Origin: Armatimonadota bacterium
Lineage (GTDB): Bacteria > Armatimonadota > DTGP01 > JAKQQT01
Length of the DNA: 46,456 bases
Reading direction: 5' to 3'
Assembly: GCA_036504095.1 (NCBI GenBank)
Contig: DASXVS010000056.1
Location: 1-46,456 of the forward strand
Below the pieces are notes generated by a model that saw only the letters and a program-made list of their open reading frames with translations, had not been told where the DNA came from and did not search any database. This document shows positions 15,241-25,599 of this stretch, piece by piece; the stretch's first letter is position 1; every line of letters starts with the position of its first letter. The position numbers were made by a program, and so were the translations under genes.

Positions 15241-17733
15241 ATGTTGATCTCGGGCGGCTGGGGTATGGGCTGGTTGCTGGCGCTCGCCGCCGTGTTGGCG
15301 CTCGGCGCGATCGGCGGATCCGAAGGCGCCGGGACGCGTGTTGATCAAATCGCGGATAGAACCGCGAAATGGGAGCGCCACGCGGGGCTGCTGACCACAT
15401 GGCATGACCGCGAGGCCGGCCGGATATGGCTGCTTGTCCCACCACCCACCGATCGCGCGGGCACCGTGGGCGTGTTCATCTATGCGGAAAGCCTCAGCAC
15501 CGGAATCGGCAACGTGGCGGTTGGGCTCGACCGCGGCGAAATCGGGCGCACATTCGTCGTCCGCCTGCGCCGCGTCGCGGGCAGACTCCTCTTTGAAGCG
15601 ACGAATACCAGCTTCCAGGCTGTCTCGGAGAACCCGGCCGAACGCGCGTCCGTCTCACAATCGTTTCCGCCATCCATCCTGTGGGCCGGCCCGGTTGAGG
15701 CCGTTGACCGCGATGGTTCGGCGCTTGTGGACATCACGTCATTCATCGTGCGGGATGCCCGTGACGCCACGGCCAAGCTCGCAGACCAGGGGGGATACGC
15801 GCTGGATGCCAATCGCAGCGTTCCGGACCTGGAGAACTGCCTCGCCTTCCCGGACAACCTCGAGTTTGAAGCCATCCTCACGTTCGGATCGCCAAAGCCG
15901 GGGAAGAGCGTTACGGAGACGACGCCCGCACCGCCATCCGTTACGCTCGTCCAGCACCACTCGCTCGTGCGGTTGCCGGATGCCGGATACCGGCCGCGCG
16001 CCTTCGATCCGCGTTGCGGTTCGTACAGCATCCCATTTGTGAACTTCTCTGCGCCGCTTGACGGGCCTCTCGAGGTTCAGCACGTGGAGCGGTTCCGGCT
16101 ACAGAAGGCGGATCCCCTCGCTGAACGCTCGCGGGCAGTGAAGCCGATCGTTTACTACCTCGACCCGGGTGTCCCGGAGCCGATCCGATCGGCACTGCTG
16201 GACGGAGCAAGGTGGTGGGAGAAAGCGTTCGAGGCGGCGGGGTTCATCGATGGTTTCCGCGTGGAGATGCTCCCGGACGGGGTGAATCCGCTGGACGCAC
16301 GCTATAACGTCCTCGAGTGGATACACCGCACGACGCGTGGTTCGTCATTCGGGCGCACAATCACCGATCCCCGAACGGGTGAGATCATCAAGGGGCACGT
16401 CATTCTGGATTCGCAGCGCCTGCGGCAGGTACGCCTCGTTTTCGAAGGGCTCGCCGGCGCGGACAGGACCGGCAGCGGCGCTCCGGACGATCCAATCCAG
16501 CTCGCCTTGAGCCGCATCCGCCAACTCGCGGCGCACGAACTCGGCCACACGCTCGGCTTCGCGCACAACTTCGCGGCCAGTTCAACGCCGGATGGCGGTT
16601 CCGTGATGGACTACCCCGCGCCGCGCGTCGATATCACGCCAGATGGCGATCTCGATTTCACCCACGCATACGGGGTTGGCCTCGGCCCGTGGGACATACA
16701 GGCGGCGCGCTATTCATACACCGAGTTTGCGCCCGGCGCGGAAGAAGCGAACGGATTGCGGGACATCCTGGCTGATTCCGCCAAACGCGGCCTCCTCTTC
16801 ATCGCCGACGGCGATACGCGCGGCGCCGAGTCCGCCAACCCGCGCGCTTCCATGTGGGACAACGGGACGGACCCGGTCAACCAGCTTCAGCACGAGATGC
16901 GCGTTCGTCGGATCGCTTTGGACCGCTTCGGGCAGCACAACGTGAAGCCCGGCACACCGCTCGCGCGCCTCGAGGAGACCCTGGCGCCTGTGTATTTCCA
17001 CCACCGTTACCAGGTAACGGCGGCGCTGAAAGTGATCGCGGGGATCGACCACGGCACCGCGTTCCGCGGTGATCCGGCGCCGGTGGTGCGGATGATTGAC
17101 GCGGATCGGCAAAAGAAAGCCCTGGACGCTCTGCTTGGATGCCTCGCGCCCGCGGAGCTGGACGTGCCGGAGAGCGTCCTCGAACTCCTGGCGCCTCGGC
17201 CGTATGAGTCGGACCGCAACACCGAGATGTTCCCCAGCGCCACGGGGCCGGCCTTCGATGCGTTGGGCGCCGTCCGAAGCGCCGCGGAGATGGTTGTCGC
17301 TGGGCTCCTTAACCCCGAGCGCTGCGCCCGGCTGGTCGATTTCCATCGCCGCCGCACGGATTTGCCCGGCCTCGAAGACATTTTGCACGCATTGACGGCT
17401 TTCGTTTTCGACGATGCAGCCATTGCCCCGCGCCTGGCCGAGGTGCGGCGGGCGACACAGGAGGTCGTTGTTGGCGGGCTCATCAGGTTGTCGGGCAATG
17501 CGACGGCGCCCTTAGCGGTCCGGTCGCGCGTGGACGCCGCGCTGACCCGCCTTCGAAATGACTTGACCGCCGATCCCGGATCCGACGAGACTCAGGCAGC
17601 CTTTAGTGGAACCATTGCCGGCCTCATCGGCCGCCACCTTACCCGCCCGCTCACGGCGTCCCCCGAACCTCCCGCCGCCCCTGTGCCTCCAGCCGGTGCG
17701 CCGCTGGGCTCGTGGGGCGAGGACGCCGTGTAG
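15241..17733 (+). CDS. Zinc-dependent metalloprotease with DUF5117/DUF5118-type architecture
   Basis: An 830-aa exported metallopeptidase. A signal sequence or anchor (GWGMGWLLALAAVLALGAIGG) is followed by the N-terminal beta-rich domain and a metzincin-like catalytic core with the full zinc motif HExxHxxGxxH at 432-442 (HELGHTLGFAH). A downstream SVMDYPAP gives the Met-turn. The order and spacing match the large bacterial zinc-dependent metalloproteases carrying DUF5117 and DUF4953. Substrate is unknown. GGAGG lies 8 bases before ATG 15241. The gene is divergent from the serine hydrolase and ends 7 bases from the convergent esterase gene, with no room for a separate terminator. Confidence 0.9.
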   Translation: MLISGGWGMGWLLALAAVLALGAIGGSEGAGTRVDQIADRTAKWERHAGLLTTWHDREAGRIWLLVPPPTDRAGTVGVFIYAESLSTGIGNVAVGLDRGEIGRTFVVRLRRVAGRLLFEATNTSFQAVSENPAERASVSQSFPPSILWAGPVEAVDRDGSALVDITSFIVRDARDATAKLADQGGYALDANRSVPDLENCLAFPDNLEFEAILTFGSPKPGKSVTETTPAPPSVTLVQHHSLVRLPDAGYRPRAFDPRCGSYSIPFVNFSAPLDGPLEVQHVERFRLQKADPLAERSRAVKPIVYYLDPGVPEPIRSALLDGARWWEKAFEAAGFIDGFRVEMLPDGVNPLDARYNVLEWIHRTTRGSSFGRTITDPRTGEIIKGHVILDSQRLRQVRLVFEGLAGADRTGSGAPDDPIQLALSRIRQLAAHELGHTLGFAHNFAASSTPDGGSVMDYPAPRVDITPDGDLDFTHAYGVGLGPWDIQAARYSYTEFAPGAEEANGLRDILADSAKRGLLFIADGDTRGAESANPRASMWDNGTDPVNQLQHEMRVRRIALDRFGQHNVKPGTPLARLEETLAPVYFHHRYQVTAALKVIAGIDHGTAFRGDPAPVVRMIDADRQKKALDALLGCLAPAELDVPESVLELLAPRPYESDRNTEMFPSATGPAFDALGAVRSAAEMVVAGLLNPERCARLVDFHRRRTDLPGLEDILHALTAFVFDDAAIAPRLAEVRRATQEVVVGGLIRLSGNATAPLAVRSRVDAALTRLRNDLTADPGSDETQAAFSGTIAGLIGRHLTRPLTASPEPPAAPVPPAGAPLGSWGEDAV

Positions 17734-17740
17734 GCAGCGA

Positions 17741-18640
17741 CTACCCCGCTTTGAGCATGCCGAGGTTCTGCAGCCAGTCTTTCAGCAGCGACGGCCACGT
17801 GGCGTCCGGCGCGTAGCGATTCAGTCCCATGCCGTGCGGCCCGGCGCGGTAGATATGGAGTTCCGCGGGCACTCCGGCTTTACGGAGCGCAGTGTAGAAC
17901 ATAAGGCTGTTCTCCACCGGCACCGCGTCGTCGTTGGTAGTGCTGAACAGGAATGTGGGCGGCGTATCGCGCGTCACGTGCTGCTCGGGGGAGTTCTCCG
18001 CGATGAGCGCCGCCGGCGCATTCGGTCCCAGCAGATTGTCACGCGACCCCGTATGAGTGTACGGCGACGTGAGCGTGATGACGGGGTACGCCAGCACGGC
18101 GAAATCCGGACGGCTGGTGACGCGGTCCAGCGGATCGGCGGCATTAGGCACGGCGTTCACCCATTTGGTGGCCGCGGACGCCGAAAGGTGCCCTCCTGCG
18201 GAGAAGCCCATGATGCCGATGCGCTTCACGTCGATCCCCAGGTCCTTCGCGTTCGCGCGCAGGTATCGGATCGCGCGTTGCGCGTCGCCGAGAGGGATCG
18301 GCTGCTTGTAGTCCGGGGCGTGGCGATAGCGCAGGACCGCCGCCGTAACACCGAACGAGGCGAACCATCGGGCGACCTCGTGGCCTTCGTGGTCAATCGC
18401 GAGCATGCCATACCCGCCGCCCGGGCAGACGACGACCGCCGCGCCGTTCGCCGTGCCGGCTGCAGGACGGTAGATGAAGAGCGCGGGGCGATCCGACTCC
18501 GCCTTGCCAAGCGCTCCCGGCGCCCCGTTCGGCCAGATCGCAACCTCGGGTGGCACGCTTGCCGGCGGCGTTTGTGCCGCCACGCCGCCGATTCCCACGA
18601 CAGATGCCGCCGCCAGTGCCGCCAATTGCCTGCATATCAT
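17741..18640 (-). CDS. Exported alpha/beta-hydrolase, acetylxylan-esterase-like
   Basis: A 299-aa secreted esterase or lipase. The signal peptide (ICRQLAALAAASVVGIGGVAAQ) is followed by the oxyanion-hole motif PGGGYGML (73-80), nucleophile Ser147 in GFSAGGH, acid Asp237 or Asp238 in STTNDDAVPVENS, and His269 in AGPHGMGL. The GGGYG and GFSAGGHL pairing is typical of bacterial esterases that remove acetyl or feruloyl groups from xylan (BD-FAE-like). It fits beside the arabinofuranosidase and alpha-galactosidase encoded nearby as part of hemicellulose use. Confidence 0.88.
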   Translation of the reverse strand: MICRQLAALAAASVVGIGGVAAQTPPASVPPEVAIWPNGAPGALGKAESDRPALFIYRPAAGTANGAAVVVCPGGGYGMLAIDHEGHEVARWFASFGVTAAVLRYRHAPDYKQPIPLGDAQRAIRYLRANAKDLGIDVKRIGIMGFSAGGHLSASAATKWVNAVPNAADPLDRVTSRPDFAVLAYPVITLTSPYTHTGSRDNLLGPNAPAALIAENSPEQHVTRDTPPTFLFSTTNDDAVPVENSLMFYTALRKAGVPAELHIYRAGPHGMGLNRYAPDATWPSLLKDWLQNLGMLKAG

Positions 18641-18788
18641 CGTTGAGTCCTCCCTCTCTCCAGTATGTTACCGGTCTTCCGGCCAGGTCAGGCCATCCGG
18701 GCGGGAACCACCGGCAGGCTCACTGAGTATACCCGTAGACACGATTCCCTTGCGGCGAATTCGCCCGATCCAACCAAGGAGTACAGAT

Positions 18789-19742
18789 ATGGCAGAAAAG
18801 AAGATCATCGCCGTTCTCGGCGCTACGGGGGCGCAGGGCGGCGGGCTCGTACGCGCCATCCTCGACGACCCCGGCGGCGGGTTCGCCGTTCGGGCTATCA
18901 CCCGCGACGCCGGCTCGGACAAGGCAAAGGCACTGGCGGACGCCGGCGCGGAAGTCGTCTCGGCCGATCTGGACGATCCTGAAAGCCTGAACAGCGCGTT
19001 CGACGGAGCGTACGGCGCCTACTGCGTTACGTTCTACTGGGCGCATTTCTCGCCGGAGAAGGAACTCGCCGAGGCCGCAGCCTTGGCCCGGGCGGCGAAG
19101 CAGACGGGCTTGCAGCACGTTATCTGGTCCACGCTGGAAGACACCCGCAAATGGATCCCGCTGGACGACAACCGGATGCCCACGCTCATGGGCAAGTACA
19201 AGGTTCCGCATTTCGACGCCAAGGGCGAGGCAAACGCCTACTTCACGGAACAGGGCGCGCCCACAACGTTCCTGCTCACGTCCTTCTACTGGGACAACTT
19301 CATCTCCTTCGGCATGGGCCCGCAGCGGGGCCCGGACGGTACGCTGGCCATCACCATGCCGATGGGTGACGAGAAGCTTCCCGGAATCGCCGCGGGGGAC
19401 ATAGGCGGGTGCGCCTACGGCATCTTCAAGAGGGGTGGCGAGTTCATCGGCGCGACGGTGGGAATCGCAGGAGAACTCCTCACCGGCGCGGAGATGGCGG
19501 CCGCGCTCTCTAAGGCCCTGGACGAACCGGTGCGGTACAACACGGTGACGCCGGAGACATTTCGCCAATTCGGCTTCCCGGGAGCCGACGACCTGGGCAA
19601 CATGTTCCAGTTCAAACGCGACTTCGCGACGTATTTCTGCGGCGTCCGCAACCTCGACACGGCGCGCTCGCTCAACCCGAAACTGCAGACGTTTGCGCAA
19701 TGGCTGGATGCGAACAAGGCCGCCATACCGATCGACAGATAG
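18789..19742 (+). CDS. NmrA-like NAD(P)-binding protein
   Basis: A 317-aa cytoplasmic protein of the atypical short-chain dehydrogenase superfamily. AAGGAG (18776-18781) sits 7 bases before ATG 18789. The N-terminus IIAVLGATGAQGGGLVRAIL is the NmrA dinucleotide-binding motif (GxxGxxG); the middle has TFYWAHFSPEKELAEA and IWSTLED, and the last third resembles the NmrA/HSCARG cap. Such proteins bind NADP(H) as redox sensors or act as quinone or isoflavone-like reductases. The true role here is not evident. It converges on the GH51 gene with a 109-base spacer in which no clear terminator is seen. Confidence 0.9.
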   Translation: MAEKKIIAVLGATGAQGGGLVRAILDDPGGGFAVRAITRDAGSDKAKALADAGAEVVSADLDDPESLNSAFDGAYGAYCVTFYWAHFSPEKELAEAAALARAAKQTGLQHVIWSTLEDTRKWIPLDDNRMPTLMGKYKVPHFDAKGEANAYFTEQGAPTTFLLTSFYWDNFISFGMGPQRGPDGTLAITMPMGDEKLPGIAAGDIGGCAYGIFKRGGEFIGATVGIAGELLTGAEMAAALSKALDEPVRYNTVTPETFRQFGFPGADDLGNMFQFKRDFATYFCGVRNLDTARSLNPKLQTFAQWLDANKAAIPIDR

Positions 19743-19851
19743 GTCACCCGACGGTTTCATCCCGCGCATGATGCGGCACGACCGGCGTCTCGCAGGTCCC
19801 ACTGCGGGGAACCGGCGGGACGCCGATCGTACCGTGATATCGGAGCCTTGC

Positions 19852-21882
19852 CTACCCCTTCTTCAGGCGAATCACGGTCACGCTGGCGGGAGGAAACTGG
19901 AATTCCAGCTTGCCGCCGGCGGGCCGCGCGTCCGTTTCGACCGGCTTCACGGCCTCGGGGTGCTCCTCATTGTTGGAGTCGGTGATCCGTTCAGAGCTTA
20001 ACGTCTGCGCCTTGCCTGGCCCGGTGAAGCCGGCCACCGATATGGTTGCCGAAATCGGTCCGTCGATACGCCGGTTCACGCAGAAGAGGACTAAGGTTTC
20101 GCCGGACTCATCAAGCGCCGCGACGACGTCGAGATATGGGACGTTCGGGATGTTCGGGATCCGCGTGTTCCCCTCCTCCACGTCGTACTGCGCAACCTTC
20201 ACGGTGGCCGGCGCGACGCGCGCGGCGCCGGCGGACGCGTACATTCGGAACGCCCAGTACGACGGTGTGCCGAACGCCTGACCCTTCGCCTTGTGGATTC
20301 CGTGGAAGTCCATCAGGCCGGTCATGGTGGAAACGGGGACGATGTCCGTATTCCGCAAGAACGTGTTCAGCAGGCCGCCTACGATCACCGCGCCGCCCAT
20401 ATTGGTGAACGACGGCACACGATCCGCCGGACCGTGGAAGAGCCATTCTGAGAAGGCTATCTGCGCGCGGCCCTTCCACCGGGGATCCGCCTCGAACTGG
20501 GCGTTCATTTCCTTGAGATGCCGTTCCAGGCCGATCGGCAGCGCGAAACCGGACAGGGTTACGAAATTGTTGGTTGCGTTCGGCTTCCGGACGTCACCCA
20601 CCCCGTCGACGAAATGCGTGGCGAACAACTGGAATGTCTCGGGCGGCAGTTTCATCAACTCCGCGTTCCAGCCCCGGAAGTTGTCCGGATCCGCGCCGGT
20701 GGCGATCAGGCGCGCCTTCGGGTCGACCTCGCGGATGGCCTTCGAGAACGCGCCCGTCCGTGGCTCCAATTCCGAGAAAGCGGGGTAGCCGATCTGCCAG
20801 CCCGCACCCCACAGTTCGTTCCCCAGTTCCCAAAGGGCGCCGCCGTTGCGATCTCCCCATTTCCTGCTCACGTAGGCCACCCACTCGGCGGCCTCATGGG
20901 GTGTGCCGCTGCCGAGGTTCACGGCGATCTGAGGCTGCGCGCCCACCAGTTCGCACAAGCGGAGGAATTCGTCGGTTCCGAAGTGGTTGTATTCGGGGAA
21001 CCCCCAACTCTGGTTGATCATGCTCACACGCTTGTCCAGCGGCCCCATGCCGTCCTTCCAGTGGTACCCGGACGTGAAATTGCCTCCGTACCTGATGACG
21101 GTCGTCTTCATGTCCTTGCACAGCGCCAGCACGTCCGGATCCATGTAGTCCACGTGGTCGGCCGGGTAGAGCATCACCTGGTCGAGCGACGCGCGTCCGC
21201 CGTTTTTCAGCACGATCACGAAATCGGCGGGCTGCAACGGCGCCACTGCGCCGGCCGGAAGCTCCAGCGTGAACCCGTACTTCGTCCAGCCTTCGCCCTT
21301 CATTTCGACAGTGGAACGGCAGTGAACCACGGCCGCCTCGTCGCGTTTCCGGAACGAAACCTCCACGTGCCTGTCGCCGGACTGGTATTTGGCGTAAAAC
21401 CAGCCCACGTACTTCGTCGTCCGGTGGACCGGCAGGAAGACCTCCTGGCGGACACCCGTCTCGGCGTCCGGCAGCGCCATCACGAACAACGAGCGGAAGC
21501 TGTTGTACGCGTCGCCGAATCGCGGTTCGTAGCGCCACCCTTGATCGTCGTGCAGGGGCTGCCACGGCAGCGGGAGTCCGATCTCAGAGGCTCGGTTAAG
21601 CGCCGGGTTGCGGTCCGTCATCCGGCGGATGGCGCCGGCGCTGGAGAGGTAATCCTCGAAGGACGGGTTTTCCAGGATTTCCGCGGACAGGCCGCCCTGG
21701 ATGCTGCGACCGATGGGCTCGAGGAACGAACCGAAGATCGTGCGCGGTATCGTCGCGCCGGACGGCCTCGTGACGTCCACTTCAACTTGCGCCGTGTTTT
21801 CCGGCGTCTGGGCGACCGCCGCGAGACACGAGACTCCAACCAACAGGAGCACGACGACGGTGCTCCAGGCACTCTGGGACAT
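19852..21882 (-). CDS. Exported alpha-L-arabinofuranosidase, GH51 family
   Basis: A 676-aa secreted enzyme that removes arabinose side chains from arabinoxylan or arabinan. Start ATG 21882 follows GGAGGG and gives a signal peptide (STVVVLLLVGVSCLAAVAQ); a longer frame reaching 22005 is not supported. Motifs: FGSFLEPIGRSIQGG near the N-terminus, a carbohydrate-binding-like insert (about 110-245), VIRYGGNF, the acid/base Glu356 in ELGNELWG, and the likely nucleophile Glu479 in AFSEW. The C-terminal beta-sandwich runs from about 570 and ends PPASVTVIRLKK. The insert makes it longer than the 500-aa intracellular GH51 enzymes. Confidence 0.9.
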   Translation of the reverse strand: MSQSAWSTVVVLLLVGVSCLAAVAQTPENTAQVEVDVTRPSGATIPRTIFGSFLEPIGRSIQGGLSAEILENPSFEDYLSSAGAIRRMTDRNPALNRASEIGLPLPWQPLHDDQGWRYEPRFGDAYNSFRSLFVMALPDAETGVRQEVFLPVHRTTKYVGWFYAKYQSGDRHVEVSFRKRDEAAVVHCRSTVEMKGEGWTKYGFTLELPAGAVAPLQPADFVIVLKNGGRASLDQVMLYPADHVDYMDPDVLALCKDMKTTVIRYGGNFTSGYHWKDGMGPLDKRVSMINQSWGFPEYNHFGTDEFLRLCELVGAQPQIAVNLGSGTPHEAAEWVAYVSRKWGDRNGGALWELGNELWGAGWQIGYPAFSELEPRTGAFSKAIREVDPKARLIATGADPDNFRGWNAELMKLPPETFQLFATHFVDGVGDVRKPNATNNFVTLSGFALPIGLERHLKEMNAQFEADPRWKGRAQIAFSEWLFHGPADRVPSFTNMGGAVIVGGLLNTFLRNTDIVPVSTMTGLMDFHGIHKAKGQAFGTPSYWAFRMYASAGAARVAPATVKVAQYDVEEGNTRIPNIPNVPYLDVVAALDESGETLVLFCVNRRIDGPISATISVAGFTGPGKAQTLSSERITDSNNEEHPEAVKPVETDARPAGGKLEFQFPPASVTVIRLKKG

Positions 21883-22029
21883 GGTGCGCAGACCCTCCGC
21901 TGGGACGTGGGTCCTCGGTTGAGCCGGGGCCCGTATGACACGACCCACTATAGGAATCCGCGACGCCGCCGGCCTATCCCACTTCTGTAGCGCTGCGGCG
22001 CTCACCGCCCATCGATTCGACGCCCGCCC

Positions 22030-22605
22030 TCAGACGAACAGGGTCGTCTTACTGGATGCGGCCTCGCCGAGAAACTTGCCCACTCCCGCCAGGGCCAGGC
22101 CCGGGTAATCGATCATCTCGTCCTTCGAGAACCCCATCAGACCCATGCTCATCTCGCAGACATATATCTTCACCCCCGATTCCGCCGCCTGCCCGATCAA
22201 CTGCTCCAGGGAGAAGACGTTCTTCTTGCGCATCAGACCCTTCATCATGCCGGTGCCGAGCCCGCCCATATGCATGCGGCCCAGTTTGAGCTGGCGAGAA
22301 CCCGTGGGCAGCATCCAGCCGAACATCCGGGAGATGATATCCTTGCCGCGGGGCCGTTTGGCCGGGTCTCGCAGCGCGGGCGTCGCCCAGAACGTGAAGA
22401 ACATGACGACCTCTTCGAACATGGCGGCCGCTCCCGTGGCGATGATGAAGGCCGCCAGCAGGCGGTCCAGATCGCCGCTGAAGACGACCATCGAGAGCTT
22501 ATCCTCCGGCAGCGACGACGTTCTGATGTCGTCAACCTGAGCCTGCAGATCGCACAACTGACGTTGCAGATCCCGGACACCGGTCGTTTCAATCATTTCC
22601 GTCAT
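22030..22605 (-). CDS. DsrE-family sulfur-relay-like protein
   Basis: A 191-aa protein of the DsrE/DsrF/DsrH-like superfamily. AGGAGG lies 7 bases before ATG 22605. An N-terminal coiled-coil-like stretch (about 8-28) precedes the alpha/beta domain starting KLSMVVFSGDLDRLLAAFIIATGAAAM-like (split here by its turn) and reaching the conserved Cys150 in IYVCEMSMGLMGFS, the position that carries sulfane sulfur in related proteins. A Met-rich, basic middle (about 95-125) is a feature of the membrane-linked branch. It is encoded 40 bases after a TusA-like gene, a pairing known from sulfur transfer systems. Confidence 0.85.
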   Translation of the reverse strand: MTEMIETTGVRDLQRQLCDLQAQVDDIRTSSLPEDKLSMVVFSGDLDRLLAAFIIATGAAAMFEEVVMFFTFWATPALRDPAKRPRGKDIISRMFGWMLPTGSRQLKLGRMHMGGLGTGMMKGLMRKKNVFSLEQLIGQAAESGVKIYVCEMSMGLMGFSKDEMIDYPGLALAGVGKFLGEAASSKTTLFV

Positions 22606-22644
22606 AACGATGCCTCCTGCCGGCACAACGCCGGGTAACCACGA

Positions 22645-22896
22645 TCACTTTCGCCGCGTGACGAAAAGGCTTCGATATCCGTCCTTCGACAGGCTGCCCA
22701 GATATTGCTGCCCCGTCTTCTTGCACCACGCCGGGATGTCCTCCTGGCTGCCGGCGTCGCTCGACCGGATCTCCAGCGTCTGCCCTACTCCAACCCCGTC
22801 GATTGCCCTGCGGGCGGCCAGCAGCGGCCCGGGACATGCGACGAACCGCGCGTCAACCACGCTATCCGGTACTACAGCATTCAGTTCCGCCGTCAT
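22645..22896 (-). CDS. TusA-like sulfurtransferase
   Basis: An 83-aa cytoplasmic sulfur carrier. The conserved Cys21-Pro-Gly-Pro motif (ACPGPLLAARRAI) holds the persulfide. The following beta-alpha-beta order with LEIRSSDAGSQEDIPAWCKK is typical. ATG 22896 has an ideal site GGAGGTGAT. The first gene of a two-gene unit with the DsrE-like protein, so sulfur may pass from one to the other. A second Cys (in AWCKK) occurs in many members. Confidence 0.92.
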   Translation of the reverse strand: MTAELNAVVPDSVVDARFVACPGPLLAARRAIDGVGVGQTLEIRSSDAGSQEDIPAWCKKTGQQYLGSLSKDGYRSLFVTRRK

Positions 22897-22997
22897 GAAT
22901 CACCTCCAGATGGTTCCGCGCGTCGCGGGCCGGCCCCCAACGCGGCAAAGTCTCGAACCGCACCCGCCTCGCGACGCTCACAGATACCAACACCGAT

Positions 22998-23026
22998 AGC
23001 GTACCATAAGTTCTTGACTAAGTCAA
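22998..23026 (-). promoter_or_regulatory. Promoter with palindromic site before the TusA/DsrE unit
   Basis: On the minus strand TTGACT (23021-23026) and TACGCT (22998-23003) are separated by 17 bases. The -35 box lies in a perfect palindrome, TTGACTTAGTCAA (23014-23026), inside a stretch much richer in A and T than its surroundings. A repressor or activator could bind there. About 100 bases separate it from ATG 22896. Confidence 0.5.
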
Positions 23027-23075
23027 TAGTTTTAGTAAGGTACTAGCTGGGGATGCGGCGGGCCGGGACGCGAAA

Positions 23076-23113
23076 ACGGTGCAGGAGGCGCGTTCACGCC
23101 TGCACTGCACCGT
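23076..23113 (-). terminator. Terminator of the prepilin-like gene
   Basis: Arms ACGGTGCAG and CTGCACCGT enclose an inner GGCG/CGCC hairpin. On the minus strand the stem is followed by TTTTCG. It lies about 50 bases after the stop codon at 23162. Confidence 0.6.
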
Positions 23114-23161
23114 CTTGAGGGGTTCTATGTCAGTTAATCGCGCCTCGGCGCGCTGAATGAT

Positions 23162-23938
<777 letters not shown>

Positions 23939-24042
23939 TTTCACGGGCTCCATAATTGCGGATTTTCGAACGAGATTATGCCTGGCGCCCGATACAGGGA
24001 GACCGCAAGCAACCCTGCCGCAGCAACCATGCTCTGCCATAA

Positions 24043-25599
24043 TCAAGGCCCCGCGATGAGGCCCATGGCCATCTCCGCGATGTAGTCGGCGTCCAGCAGG
24101 TCAACCTTGCCGTCTCCGTAGCGGACGCCCCTGGAAGTGATGTAGATTCCCGCCGGACCGACGGGCGCGATGTCGCCCGGAAGCGGGTCCGGCGTGATCT
24201 CGAGGGTAGTCTGAGCGAGCCCCGTGCCGCCGGCGATGGTGTAGTCGCCGGGACCGGCGAAGGCGCGAAGCCTCTGATTTCCGCCATCCAGAGCGTAGAC
24301 CCACCCTTCCGCGTCGGTCGCCACGTCGCGCACGGGACTGCCGAGTCCTTCGATAACCGCTTCCGATTCGTTGAACGCCGTTGACGCCCGGAATACGCGG
24401 CCGTCAGTGGTGCTCAGGAACAGGTAATCGCGGGGCTCATCGATGGATATGCCGTAATACCCGGTGGAATTCGGGGGAAGCGTCGCGAGAAGCGAACCCG
24501 TGGCGCCGAACTTGTGCGCGTCATCCATCGTGGTGCTGACCATATACGAATTGCCCAGGGAGTCGCGGACGAAGTCCTGTATCCACGTAGAACCGGTGAA
24601 ACCGGCCACAAGCGTCGGCGCAACGGAGGTGGCGGTCGCGTCGGCCGGGATGGTGCGTACCCAGAGCGAGTTCCCGGGAGCGAGGTCTTCTTCCGTCGTG
24701 TAGATTGTGCGCGTTGCGCCGGCGCCCTCCACCCAGACGCTGGAGACGCTGCCGTAGATGGATGTGCCGGCAGAGGTCTTCACAAGGCCGGTGCCGGACC
24801 GCGATCCGCCCGCTGGCGCTGGATACGCGAACACAGCCTGCACATTTGTTGCATCGGGCGCCGCGACGAAGAGCGCGGAGTGCGCATCGCTGGCGTCCGT
24901 AATATACAACCGCTCATCGGGGGCGACGTGAACCCGGAACGGACTGTTGGTGGAGGCTGCCCAGGGGCCCAGCGTTCCGATGTCCGCGTTGGCCGCCCGT
25001 GGAGACGCATACATGGGGGTCAGGTCGGGATTGAGGACGTACACGCCCTCCTGCGTGGTGCGCGCTCCCACTGTGCCGGCGGCGCCCTCGGCAACGTAGA
25101 TCAGCCCGTGATGCACGCCGCCCGGAACGCGATTAATGTCGATGCCATTGGCGTTTGTGAACTTGAGGTTGGAATCATCCGAGGCGCTGACCTCGAAGTA
25201 GTCCGTCGCCGAGATTTCCACGCCGCGGGCCACCACCGAGACGGTGTACACGCCGGGAGGCGGCAAATCCGGCCCGTAGAACAGCACCGTGTTCGCGCCC
25301 GGCAACGCACCCGCCTCGCCAGGATAGCGCGTGACGGTCTTTGTGCCGCCAGCTGAAGTGAACTTGATGTCCACGCTTTGCAGCGCGCCGGGAACGTTCA
25401 GCCCGTCACCGCCGATGGAGTACGAAAGGCTCACACCGGTCGACGGCGACGCAGCGGGGGCTGTCAATGTCACGTTGGTCACAAAGATGCGAAGATCGCC
25501 GCAAAGCGCAGGGGAAGCGGCGCCGGCCAGGCATACCATGGCGGCCCCAAGCGCTATCAGGCGGGGGAAAGCCTTCCGCGAATTGGCCGACGGTTTCAT
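24043..25599 (-). CDS. Secreted beta-propeller-like protein with short dockerin-like end (paralog 1)
   Basis: A 518-aa exported protein. ATG 25599 follows GAGG; the signal peptide is LIALGAAMVCLAGAASPALC. An Ig-like domain (about 35-150) is followed by a beta-propeller-like region with repeating segments such as NGIDINRVPGG, DERLYITDASDAHSALF, GSVSSVWVEG, EEDLAPGNSLW, RDVATDAEGWVYALD. The C-terminus RYGDGKVDLLDADYIAEMA is half of a type I dockerin-like calcium motif (GDGKVD-L-DA). The protein is colinear with that at 27514, with perhaps half the residues identical by eye. It probably stays at the cell surface or is shed; the ligand is unknown. It is divergent from the phosphatase gene. Confidence 0.8.
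   Translation of the reverse strand: MKPSANSRKAFPRLIALGAAMVCLAGAASPALCGDLRIFVTNVTLTAPAASPSTGVSLSYSIGGDGLNVPGALQSVDIKFTSAGGTKTVTRYPGEAGALPGANTVLFYGPDLPPPGVYTVSVVARGVEISATDYFEVSASDDSNLKFTNANGIDINRVPGGVHHGLIYVAEGAAGTVGARTTQEGVYVLNPDLTPMYASPRAANADIGTLGPWAASTNSPFRVHVAPDERLYITDASDAHSALFVAAPDATNVQAVFAYPAPAGGSRSGTGLVKTSAGTSIYGSVSSVWVEGAGATRTIYTTEEDLAPGNSLWVRTIPADATATSVAPTLVAGFTGSTWIQDFVRDSLGNSYMVSTTMDDAHKFGATGSLLATLPPNSTGYYGISIDEPRDYLFLSTTDGRVFRASTAFNESEAVIEGLGSPVRDVATDAEGWVYALDGGNQRLRAFAGPGDYTIAGGTGLAQTTLEITPDPLPGDIAPVGPAGIYITSRGVRYGDGKVDLLDADYIAEMAMGLIAGP

Noticed and set aside
20518-21990. A 490-codon open frame on the plus strand opposite the GH51 gene
   Set aside because: Shadow of the arabinofuranosidase frame; rich in His, Arg and Val with no domain and no ribosome site.
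24514-25356. A 280-codon plus-strand frame opposite paralog 1
   Set aside because: Antisense to a clear secreted protein gene and lacking any family motif.
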